A stretch of DNA of 60,378 nucleotides, from the NCBI GenBank assembly GCA_937959395.1, contig CALGLR010000004.1, positions 1-60,378 of the forward strand. The letters are read 5' to 3'. The translations under genes were made by a program, and so were the position numbers. The notes beneath the pieces are model-generated. The model saw only the letters and a program-made list of their open reading frames with translations. It did not search any database and was not told where the DNA came from. Position 1 is the first letter of the stretch. Each line of letters begins with the position of its first letter. This DNA is from an uncultured Flavobacteriaceae bacterium. GTDB taxonomy: Bacteria; Bacteroidota; Bacteroidia; Flavobacteriales; Flavobacteriaceae. Positions 52,980 to 60,378 of this stretch are shown here, piece by piece.

Positions 52980-55958
52980 TTATGACAGTTGCAAGCGAGG
53001 AGTTTTTATTGGGGCGTCCCATTTTCCTATCACTCCACTCCATTGTTTTTCTATTTGGTCATCAAATATCCAACCTGAAACACTTCCACGAATTAAAATA
53101 GTTCCTTTTATTCCCTTGAAGTCAACCTCTCCTTCTGTATAAAGGCCATTATTATCATTTCCTACTCTAGCGGTAGCTTCAAGCCCACCGGCTAAACTAC
53201 CTTCTAATTCTGCTTCATATTCAATTCCCCAAAACGAGCCCTCAATGTGAAAGCCCATACTAATTTTTAAGGCATATTCAAATGAAAAATTAACTTCAGA
53301 CGAGTTTTCTGATAAGTTAAGCTTTCCAATTAATTTAAAGTTCATTGATAATCCTACAGTAAAGAAGAATACATCAGATAATTTTCTGTCAGTAATATAT
53401 TTTAGAACCTTACTAATAAAAATCATTAGTGCAAATCTTTTTTCACCAGTTCTTACCAAGTCAACCTCTATTTCGCAACCTAACAAAGGGTCAAGCCCAA
53501 ATTCAATAACCTCTTCTGATTTTCTGTAAAACAATGTATCTGAGGGAATTATTTTGTGTTTGGCAGCAAAAAAAATAGAAGGGGGAATAATGGCGATTGA
53601 TACGGCATCGTCAGAAGTATGATTCCCTTTAAGTTTATCAGCTAATTTATCAATAGCACCTACGAATCCAAAAAGCTGTTTTGAAATCCCGTATATTTTG
53701 TCCACTTTACCAGTAATACTTAAATCTGTACCATTAGTCTCTTTATTGTAAGTGACGCCATATACAAATTTGAAAGAGGCAGTTCTGTGACCGTAATTGA
53801 GTTTTTTTGAATTAAAGTTTCCTATCCTTCTTGCTTTGTCTTGGTGTTTGTTAAATTTATCTCCTGGCGATTGATTCCCGTGAATATATGTAAGTGGATC
53901 GTCAGATCCTAAAGCAAAAAGCATTGTCCATTCTGCATCTGGCAAGACTTCTGCCATCACAGTATTTTGATAATTACATAATTGAACGTCAAACTCATGT
54001 TTCTTAACGAGTAATTCTTCTGCCAATCCCATAAAATTCAGGAGAAGTTTATCCCGTTGCATAAAAGTAGGGTTATAAATAATATCAAATTCTGATTTTA
54101 GTTTGTTAGCACTTCCAGGTAATCCTTTAATTGATGCATTTGTTCCATCAATGCGATGAGTAATTGAAGATTCAGAAGATGAATTAGATTGTTTTAACCC
54201 TTCAATTATGAGACTTAACTTGCTTTTGTATTCGTTTGTAGTGCCAGCAACAAATTGTATTGGTTTTGGTAAAGGTGTTTTATTAGCTTTATCCCCTTCC
54301 TTCTTTTCATAAATAAGATGCTCTAGAGTATCATTTTTGATAGCTGTTAACTTAGTAAACTTACATTCGTCAGTTTCCTTTTCTTCCTCTTCTTCTTTTT
54401 CTTTTTCCGGTTCTTCTGGCGGTGGCGGCGGTGGCGGTGTGTCTTCTTCGGGCTCTTCTTCTTTTGGTTTTTCTTTTTTTGGTTTTACATTGGTTACCAC
54501 ATCTCCAGGAGGCAAGCCATTGGCTACAAAACTCATACCGTCCATAGCAACGTTGACAAGCCCTAAATTAGCTGCTGTTTTTGTAAAAGCAGTACTAAGT
54601 TTACCAGCAATTCTGTCGTTATATTTCTTTTTTAGACCATCTATATACCCACCAAAATCATCCATTCGTCCAAGCCACTTAGAGGCTTTATCCATGTCCT
54701 TTTGTAATTCGGCAGATTCTGCTTGAGCCTTGTCAATTTTCTTTTGAGCTTTGTCGTAGCCTAATTTTTTTAATTTTTCATCAAATTCGCTTTGTAATTT
54801 AACATTCAATCTACCTTTGGTTCTGTCTATTTTTCGGTTTACAGAATCTTGTGCTCTATTTTTTGCACTATCTTTTAGAATTTTTGGTATTTCACCTTGT
54901 CCTGGAATAGGAATGCGCCCTGCTTGTGAGGGATAACTCATGCTTTCTAGTATTGCTAATGCTTTTTTGCTATCTTCTCCATCATCAAAAGTGGCATCCT
55001 TGTTTATTGCTAATATCTGCTCCTTATGAGCGTCATATTTTTTAGTTGCTATTTTATCAATATGTTCTTTCTCTATTTTTTTTTGTTCTAACCATCTTTC
55101 TAGTGGCCCTTTATCTGAAAAAGACGGAATTGTATGGTTTCCACCTCCCGAGCCGTCAAAATTAAGAAGACTTTTAGTATTAATTTCATTATTAAAATAA
55201 CTATTAAGTTCACTGGTTGAGTCTATTATTCCTTGTCGTAATATAGAAGCTTCTTCGACCGAAAGATCAGATCCTAATGCTCCTAATTCTTCTAAGGAGG
55301 GTATTTCTATATCATTAATAACTCCCGATATTTTAGATTTAATTTCAGGTACTTTTTTCTCTAAAGACGAAAGTGTTTCATCTAGTTGTTCTTTACTAAG
55401 GTTAGCTTGTTCAAGAGCACTAGTAGCACTTGCTATTGCTTTTTTTATTTCGGGATTATCAAATAGTTGTCCAATAGGTTTTAATCCTTCTAATACAGCT
55501 TCAATTTCTTTGGCTACTCCATTTGCTACTTTTTTAGCCATGTTAGCAGCCTTATTAGCCATACCGTTTATTTTGGCTTTTGCTTTGTCAACAATATTAG
55601 GTTTTGGTGGTCCAACAAACTCCGATTTAGCAGGTTCGGGTTCGAAACCGATGTAGCCACCTCCTTTGGTACAAATAAGTTCACTGTGTTCTACTAAAGG
55701 AATAAATTTATCTGTATTAACAGTAGGTTCTGCATAGTCTATCCATTTTGTTAATATTGGAGTACAAGTTCCTGTAGGCGTACCACTACATTTAGAAAAA
55801 ACAGGAATATTAGCAACTGTAATTTTGTCCATTTCAGTTACTATAGGTTTTCCGCCAATAGTAACCGTTTTTGTGGTAGATTTCATAGAATGAAATTCTC
55901 CTGGACATTTGTCACATTTAACTTTAAACCCCTCGTGTGAAATACGTTTCTCTACCAT
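52980..55958 (-). CDS. DUF4280/PAAR-like protein with long unclassified C-terminal region (candidate T6SS effector or spike payload)
   Basis: A 992-aa cytoplasmic-looking protein. Residues 1-110 match the DUF4280 PAAR-like domain: Cys pairs (KCDKCPG), SMKSTTKTVTIGGKPI, KCSGTPTGTC, a WIDYAEPTVN block and ELICTKGGGYIGF, which caps the VgrG spike in T6SS and related injection systems. A helical Ala/Lys-rich region follows (about 115-230), then a second helical region to about 480. A Pro run with acidic repeats (about 490-530; PPPPPPPEEPEKEKEEEEEK) forms a linker. The C-terminal 450 residues are mostly beta-rich (GFHIEGSFWGIEYEAELEG, GIKGTILIRGSVSGW) with no known toxin motif. Confidence 0.83.
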   Translation of the reverse strand: MVEKRISHEGFKVKCDKCPGEFHSMKSTTKTVTIGGKPIVTEMDKITVANIPVFSKCSGTPTGTCTPILTKWIDYAEPTVNTDKFIPLVEHSELICTKGGGYIGFEPEPAKSEFVGPPKPNIVDKAKAKINGMANKAANMAKKVANGVAKEIEAVLEGLKPIGQLFDNPEIKKAIASATSALEQANLSKEQLDETLSSLEKKVPEIKSKISGVINDIEIPSLEELGALGSDLSVEEASILRQGIIDSTSELNSYFNNEINTKSLLNFDGSGGGNHTIPSFSDKGPLERWLEQKKIEKEHIDKIATKKYDAHKEQILAINKDATFDDGEDSKKALAILESMSYPSQAGRIPIPGQGEIPKILKDSAKNRAQDSVNRKIDRTKGRLNVKLQSEFDEKLKKLGYDKAQKKIDKAQAESAELQKDMDKASKWLGRMDDFGGYIDGLKKKYNDRIAGKLSTAFTKTAANLGLVNVAMDGMSFVANGLPPGDVVTNVKPKKEKPKEEEPEEDTPPPPPPPEEPEKEKEEEEEKETDECKFTKLTAIKNDTLEHLIYEKKEGDKANKTPLPKPIQFVAGTTNEYKSKLSLIIEGLKQSNSSSESSITHRIDGTNASIKGLPGSANKLKSEFDIIYNPTFMQRDKLLLNFMGLAEELLVKKHEFDVQLCNYQNTVMAEVLPDAEWTMLFALGSDDPLTYIHGNQSPGDKFNKHQDKARRIGNFNSKKLNYGHRTASFKFVYGVTYNKETNGTDLSITGKVDKIYGISKQLFGFVGAIDKLADKLKGNHTSDDAVSIAIIPPSIFFAAKHKIIPSDTLFYRKSEEVIEFGLDPLLGCEIEVDLVRTGEKRFALMIFISKVLKYITDRKLSDVFFFTVGLSMNFKLIGKLNLSENSSEVNFSFEYALKISMGFHIEGSFWGIEYEAELEGSLAGGLEATARVGNDNNGLYTEGEVDFKGIKGTILIRGSVSGWIFDDQIEKQWSGVIGKWDAPIKTPRLQLS

Positions 55959-55998
55959 TTACTATTTGTTTTTGATAACAAGCATTATTGTGATATGA

Positions 55999-56853
55999 TT
56001 AAAGTGCTTTTAGTTTGCTAATTTGTCTATAACTGTAAACGCCTGGGATTTCTATATTCATTAATGAAGTCGCTTCTTCTACACTATCATCTTCACTTAA
56101 ATCTAAAGCTTCAAGATAACTGCCATCTATTTTTATATTGTATTTATGAACATCATAAAGCGTACTCAATAACTGAGATGCTTTTTCTTCATCAAAGCCT
56201 GGCGTATCTATATCTCCAGATCTTATAATTTGATACCCTAATGTGTCTTCATTAATAGCAACAACTTTAGTATCTAATTTAACAGGTAACGCAGTCGTAT
56301 CAAAAAAATCATGCCATACTTTTTGTTGTTTGATTGCATCTTCTACTAATAAATTATGTTGATATATAGGCGGGAATAATAGGGTATTGATTTCAGATTT
56401 TTTTACGAGGTTTAAAAACTCATCATGGTTTTTAATTATGGCATCTACTCCTTCAATAAACTGGTTTATATTCTCAATATGATGTTTGTGTTCTTTCTTA
56501 AAAAATTTCTTTTGTTCATACCATTTCTCTGAGATTTCACCGCGATTTACAATAGATATGATGTCGCCATGTTCGTCTGTGTATAAGGTTAATTTATTTT
56601 GCAAATTTGCTAGTTGATCCTCAACACCAAGAACATCATCTTTATTACTTTGCTTTCTGTCAATTACTTTTACTGAAAAAAGGTATCCAAAATCGTCTTT
56701 TCTAATGAACGTTTTTTTGACTTTAATCTGAATTCTATTTTCAACAGGTTCTTCAGGCGATTTAATATACCTGTAGGTATCCATTTCATAAAGAATTGAA
56801 TACGGGTTATTTGATAAGTAAATATCATTCTTTTTAGTTACTTTAAGTGCCAT
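55999..56853 (-). CDS. Unknown protein between VgrG and the PAAR-like protein (adaptor candidate)
   Basis: A 284-aa protein, no signal peptide or membrane helix, rich in charged residues. Segments are EMDTYRYIKSPEEPVENRIQ, a helical acidic/Lys region (WYEQKKFFKKEHKHHIENIN) and a C-terminal GVYSYRQISKLKAL. It starts 2 nt after the VgrG stop and ends 40 nt before the 992-aa gene. In Proteobacteria this slot is used by effector-loading adaptors (DUF4123, DUF1795, DUF2169), but none of those is recognised here, so an analogous role is inference. Confidence 0.72.
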   Translation of the reverse strand: MALKVTKKNDIYLSNNPYSILYEMDTYRYIKSPEEPVENRIQIKVKKTFIRKDDFGYLFSVKVIDRKQSNKDDVLGVEDQLANLQNKLTLYTDEHGDIISIVNRGEISEKWYEQKKFFKKEHKHHIENINQFIEGVDAIIKNHDEFLNLVKKSEINTLLFPPIYQHNLLVEDAIKQQKVWHDFFDTTALPVKLDTKVVAINEDTLGYQIIRSGDIDTPGFDEEKASQLLSTLYDVHKYNIKIDGSYLEALDLSEDDSVEEATSLMNIEIPGVYSYRQISKLKAL

Positions 56854-56855
56854 GA

Positions 56856-58712
56856 TTAATTGATATTAACTTTACCACCTAATACTTTTACTTTAGCTCC
56901 ATTTAATAGGCTAGTAGCAGCTCCAGTTAAATTAAGAACACCAGCCGTTATAACCGTTAAAATGGCACCACTTTGTATATTAGCCATTACAGAACCAGTT
57001 ATAGATACTCTTTTTCCAAAAACAGAAACACTTTTAGAACCTTTAATAGAGGTTTTTGCTCCAGATTTAGCTGATAAATCACTGCCAGCATCCATTTTTA
57101 GATTAGCACCAGCACTAGAACTAATATCTGTCGAAGCTGTAGATGTTATATTGTTTCCAGCGTTTACTGTTAAATCATTACTGGCTTCAATAGCAATATC
57201 TTTAGAAGAGAATGTTATTTTATTAGGCGCGTTAATGGTGATTTCTCCATTTCCACCCATAATAATCGTATTTCCGCTAGGATCTGCAATGGTTACACTA
57301 CCATCGGCATCATTAAGCGTCACTTGGTTTCCACTTCTGGTTTTTATCGCTTTTAAGTGGTTATTTCCACTTTTAAAACTTTCTGGAACAGAAGATGAAT
57401 TATATAAACTTCCTTGAATTATTGGACTTTCTGCATTTCCACCTTCATAACCAACAACGACTTCATCACCAATTTCTGGCACCATAAAAAAGCCTTGCCC
57501 AGCACCTGCAGCTGTGCTACTCAATCTTACAAATGGTGTGGTTTCTCCAAGTGGCTTTTGCCATGGGTATTGCACTTGTACACGACCTAAACCTTCAGGA
57601 TCATTATTATTAACGACAACTGCGGTTTGTGATTTGCTTTCAGGAAACGCACTGATAGACATTTTTGGGTAAACGGTTATATTTTCAGGAATGGCTTCAA
57701 AGGTATTTTCATAATTGCCATTTAATTTAACCTCATGGGTTACTTTTATAACTCTATAATTGCCGTAGTATAAGTCTTCACCTTCAATTTCAATAAAACC
57801 CCCTAAATGAACACCTGTATTGTAACTCTTACCAATTACTTTTACCTGGTTGGCTTCGTGTGACAATTTTTGTTTTTTGATTTGCTCATCCATTCGATAT
57901 TTCATCTGAGGATCATCGTAAGCATTTACAAAAATTTGAGTTTCGTTAGGATATATTGCGTCTGCCTTGTTATTTAAAAAGGCACTTTCTCCATTGGTTT
58001 TAGATGAAATTTCTTGAGTTTTTGTTTCATGTAATGAATCTGTAAAATAATCGTTCGTAATGTATTTAAAACGATTAGGTGCCGGTTCAAGATTCATAGA
58101 CAGCTCCATTAAATCGGCTCCATAATAAAGTTTTGTGGTTTCTTTTTTAGAAGCTTGACCAAAAACCAATTGTTCACCATTATAATAAAACCATTCTCCA
58201 TATTGCGAGGCTAAACGGCTCGCGTACTTAAATGCACTCTCATTTTGTTGTACACTGTAATGAATTTTGCTATTATTTTCTGGAGAAACGTTTAGCTCTA
58301 ATATCGATTTGTTATAATCTTTAAATGTTCGTTGTAAAATTTCTGATAAATCGTAGTCTAAGAAAGAAGAAAAATGTGGGCCATCATCTGCGATAATACT
58401 TGCACTCTTACCTTTAACTTCAATTAAATCGCCATCACCGTAGTAAAAGCCTTTAATGCTATTTATGGCTGTGACTATACCTTTGAATTGTAATGAGTTA
58501 TCACTGTTGGAATCTAGAATAACAACAAATTTTTCTCCTAAAAATCCTTTGCTTTCTCCAAAAATCTCTTGAGAAGAAGATTCTAAAACATCTTTTCTGC
58601 ATACCATTTTAAAATCATGGTGTGCATCTATTTCTTGCGACAACACTAAACTTTTATATACTGGAACTAGTTTATCTCCAATATAGATTTGACTTTGTAT
58701 CTCTCCAAACAT
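56856..58712 (-). CDS. vgrG: Type VI secretion/contractile-system tip protein VgrG
   Basis: A 618-aa spike protein. The N-terminal gp27-like part (1-about 345) contains FKMVCRKDVLESS, RLASQYGEWFYYNGEQLVFG and an ATP-independent trimer fold. The gp5 OB-fold (about 370-440) is marked by GLGRVQVQYPWQKP, PEIGDEVVVGYEGGNAESPI and IQGSLYN. A C-terminal beta-helix of short repeats follows (SGNTIIMGGNGEITINAPNK, then SNDLTVNAGNNI and similar). No extra effector domain is fused. It is the first of five minus-strand genes with tiny gaps. No sheath, tube, baseplate or ClpV gene is in the window, so this is an orphan cassette or the edge of a larger locus. Confidence 0.93.
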   Translation of the reverse strand: MFGEIQSQIYIGDKLVPVYKSLVLSQEIDAHHDFKMVCRKDVLESSSQEIFGESKGFLGEKFVVILDSNSDNSLQFKGIVTAINSIKGFYYGDGDLIEVKGKSASIIADDGPHFSSFLDYDLSEILQRTFKDYNKSILELNVSPENNSKIHYSVQQNESAFKYASRLASQYGEWFYYNGEQLVFGQASKKETTKLYYGADLMELSMNLEPAPNRFKYITNDYFTDSLHETKTQEISSKTNGESAFLNNKADAIYPNETQIFVNAYDDPQMKYRMDEQIKKQKLSHEANQVKVIGKSYNTGVHLGGFIEIEGEDLYYGNYRVIKVTHEVKLNGNYENTFEAIPENITVYPKMSISAFPESKSQTAVVVNNNDPEGLGRVQVQYPWQKPLGETTPFVRLSSTAAGAGQGFFMVPEIGDEVVVGYEGGNAESPIIQGSLYNSSSVPESFKSGNNHLKAIKTRSGNQVTLNDADGSVTIADPSGNTIIMGGNGEITINAPNKITFSSKDIAIEASNDLTVNAGNNITSTASTDISSSAGANLKMDAGSDLSAKSGAKTSIKGSKSVSVFGKRVSITGSVMANIQSGAILTVITAGVLNLTGAATSLLNGAKVKVLGGKVNIN

Positions 58713-58859
58713 AAATTCTCTGTTTTTTACTGGTGTTTATTATAGCGAAATAATACGACTAACAATTCTAAAAATACCAAAAAATTTGTGTTTCAAAACA
58801 AGAAATGGGACAAAGGGTGTGTTTTTGTGGTTTAGTGTGTTAAAAAAATCGAAAATAAA

Positions 58860-59393
58860 CTAAAAATTTACTTCATAAAGTTCCATGTCTAGAGGTTGTT
58901 CGCCAATTGGAGTAAATTCATTTTTCAGTGTTTTTTTCCACTTGAAATTGCATTTTTCAGCTACTTTTACGCTTCCTATATTTGTTTTATGAGTAATAAT
59001 TTGAAGGGTTTGTAATCCTAAGTTTTCAAAGCAATGATTAGTTAAGGCAGTTACCGATTTACTTATTAAGCCTTTTTTCTCATGTGTGTATCCAATACAA
59101 TACGCAAACTCACCCTGTTTTTTAGTCCAATTTAGTTCTTTGATGTAAATTAAACCGACTAATACATTAGTTTCTTTTTCTTTTAAAGTGAATAATAATT
59201 CTTCATTGTTATTGAATTGTTTTACTTTTTTGTTTGTAAATAATTCAGATAATGTTGGTGTTAAGTTTTCTTCTAAAGTTTTTGGAAAATAATATTTTAA
59301 TCGATCTTGATTGGCAATAATGAGATCACATATTTTCCAAGAATCTTTTACTTGAATGGGTGAAATATAGTAGGTGTCGAATTCTATAATCAT
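58860..59393 (-). CDS. GNAT-family N-acetyltransferase (RimJ/RimL-like)
   Basis: A 177-aa cytoplasmic enzyme that should transfer acetyl from acetyl-CoA to an amine, possibly a protein N-terminus. The fold is marked by LVGLIYIKELNWTKKQGEFA, YCIGYTHEKKGLISKSVTAL (acetyl-CoA loop) and a THKTNIGSVKVAEKCNFKW strand-turn. Its 5' end overlaps the 3' end of the EI24-type gene by 4 bp, so the two are coupled. The substrate is not predictable. Confidence 0.87.
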   Translation of the reverse strand: MIIEFDTYYISPIQVKDSWKICDLIIANQDRLKYYFPKTLEENLTPTLSELFTNKKVKQFNNNEELLFTLKEKETNVLVGLIYIKELNWTKKQGEFAYCIGYTHEKKGLISKSVTALTNHCFENLGLQTLQIITHKTNIGSVKVAEKCNFKWKKTLKNEFTPIGEQPLDMELYEVNF

Positions 59394-60154
59394 TCAGTAC
59401 TTATTTTGTTTGAAACAGAATTAGATTTAATTAATTCTATGGTTTGTGATGAAGCTGCAGTTACAGATAAAGGTAAAACCAAAATAATCCCAATTATGGG
59501 GATTAATAAAAACAACATAAATACGATGCCGTTCCCTATAGCGAAACCACGATTTTTTCTAACAAAAGTAATACTGTCTTTATAATTATAGTGGCGTTCA
59601 AGTGTGTAATCGATATTACCAAAACCAGCATAATAGGCTTGTATTAAAAAGAGTAAAACAGTGGAAATTAAACCAATAACCGGAATAAATCCAATAAGTA
59701 TTATAGGAAGCGTTAAAAGTAATTCTCTAGATAAGTTTCTTACATTTATGCGAATACCTCTCCACAATTGTTCTTTAAAAGTAGTGTTTCTATGCTGGTG
59801 ATTTTTTATACCAGTTAAGTGCACTTCAATTTTTTCTGAAACTGGACTCATAAATGGCGCAGATAAGGCCATTATAATATGTTTATACAGAATTAATCCT
59901 ATAATTAAAACAATTGCCCCTCCTATAAAATTGCCTATGGTTGTAAAGGTTTCTTTTCCCCAATCCCAAATCCAAATTTTGGTAATATAATGTCCAATGT
60001 TATCTGAAAGACCCCAAGCTGAGAATCCAATGATGGCTGCAGTTACAACACTAATTATTATGGGTATTAAGAAGTATTTCCAAAGTTTTAACTTAGAAAT
60101 AAGATTAAAGGTTCCTGCGTATGCTTTTATGCCTGAAAGTATATTTTTAATCAT
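59390..60154 (-). CDS. EI24/CysZ-like multi-pass membrane protein
   Basis: A 254-aa inner-membrane protein with about five hydrophobic helices (FLIPIIISVVTAAIIGFSAW, GNFIGGAIVLIIGLILY, LLLTLPIILIGFIPVIGLIS and others). The segment IMALSAPFMSPVSEKIEVHL and the C-terminal TLERHYNYKDSITFVRKNRG match the EI24 (DUF540, CysZ) family. CysZ of enterobacteria takes up sulfate, but Bacteroidetes members need not. It overlaps the GNAT gene by 4 bp. Confidence in the family is good, in the substrate low. Confidence 0.85.
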   Translation of the reverse strand: MIKNILSGIKAYAGTFNLISKLKLWKYFLIPIIISVVTAAIIGFSAWGLSDNIGHYITKIWIWDWGKETFTTIGNFIGGAIVLIIGLILYKHIIMALSAPFMSPVSEKIEVHLTGIKNHQHRNTTFKEQLWRGIRINVRNLSRELLLTLPIILIGFIPVIGLISTVLLFLIQAYYAGFGNIDYTLERHYNYKDSITFVRKNRGFAIGNGIVFMLFLLIPIIGIILVLPLSVTAASSQTIELIKSNSVSNKISTE

Positions 60155-60256
60155 AGTATTTTCTATTACTAGTCCTTAAATTTAGGGTTATTAATTTTAT
60201 TTACTAGACGCACAAGACAAATTAATGTTACACTAAAAAACCTATCATATAACTAA

Positions 60257-60378
60257 CTAAGCCACATTATTATAATTAGCAAGTAATATTTCTGTTTTTT
60301 CTTTTAATTTTTCAAGTTGTATTAATCTATTCCTTAAATATTCTTCTTTGTTTTTGGTAATATATTCAGGGTTAAAAT
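60257..60378 (-). CDS. 3' end of a gene running off the right edge
   Basis: A frame open from the window edge to TAG at 60259-60257 encodes 40 residues (FNPEYITKNKEEYLRNRLIQ, then LEKLKEKTEILLANYNNVA), a charged, helical tail. It lies 98 bp upstream of the EI24-type start on the same strand, so it may belong to that transcript. Too little remains to name it. Confidence 0.5.
   Translation of the reverse strand, partial: FNPEYITKNKEEYLRNRLIQLEKLKEKTEILLANYNNVA

Noticed and set aside
54337-54726. Gly/Ser-rich plus-strand frame
   Set aside because: It is the antisense of the Pro/Glu linker and Lys-rich parts of the 992-aa protein.
51370-58712. Prophage tail module
   Set aside because: VgrG and PAAR-like genes are present, but no tape measure, tail tube, capsid, lysis or integrase gene is found, and flanking genes are chromosomal.

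Overview
The window is a stretch of chromosome from a marine-type member of the Flavobacteriaceae (Bacteroidetes). It is strongly AT-rich. It carries the gliding-motility lipoprotein gldH, type IX secretion (T9SS) type A and type B sorting domains, DUF4292 and HU-CCDC81/SPOR proteins. Several probable promoters follow the Bacteroidetes pattern TTG-N19-21-TAnnTTTG. Genus cannot be set from the sequence alone. No rRNA or tRNA gene, CRISPR array, integrase or prophage was found.

Layout, left to right. (1) 1-240: four 52-bp tandem repeats and a terminator. (2) 356-7898, + strand: two paralogous small lipoproteins, a polysaccharide flippase, dut, a sugar-phosphate nucleotidyltransferase, a TPR protein, a DUF4292 lipoprotein and an EnvC-like M23 protein with a degenerate active site, i.e. 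envelope and surface biosynthesis. (3) 8044-13638: acyl-CoA thioesterase, SPOR protein, dprA, a membrane protein, trpS and a PlsC-type acyltransferase. (4) 13840-17549, - strand: an ECF sigma factor followed by a protein joining an anti-sigma-like N-terminus to an outer-membrane barrel, a lipoprotein, then recA. (5) 17732-25091, + strand: a tiny lipoprotein-like ORF, trhO, the ricT-gldH-PBP1A cluster and the two subunits of a 3-oxoacid CoA-transferase. (6) 25300-32600: a 96-bp tandem repeat, a frameshifted double-ABC peptide transporter ATPase, and two secreted metalloproteases (M43 and M4) that share nearly identical carbohydrate-binding repeats and T9SS type A tails. (7) 32621-36687, - strand: exonuclease, serine hydrolase, DUF4442, O6-methylguanine-DNA methyltransferase and a CNNM/CBS transporter. 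(8) 37056-38261: an M57-like metalloprotease lipoprotein bracketed by inverted repeats of about 40 bp. (9) 38648-49009: hybrid histidine kinase, a gene split by one in-frame stop, a T9SS type B protein, hemB, a helicase with C-terminal membrane helices and a bestrophin. (10) 49060-51330: a YchJ-type protein, hemF, and a REP-associated tyrosine transposase between REP-like palindromes. (11) 51370-58712, - strand: an orphan type VI-like cassette with VgrG, an adaptor-like protein, a 992-aa DUF4280/PAAR-like protein and two unknown proteins. (12) 58860-60378: GNAT acetyltransferase, EI24/CysZ-like membrane protein and the 3' end of one more gene.

The most interesting parts are the VgrG/PAAR-like cassette with its unclassified 992-aa payload and three unrecognised partners; the inverted-repeat-bounded metalloprotease unit; the RAYT with its palindromes; the membrane-tethered helicase; a recurring palindrome (TTTTCATCGAAAA) upstream of all three T9SS cargo genes; and two genes broken by a single change (ABC ATPase frameshift near 27250, nonsense codon at 41275-41277).
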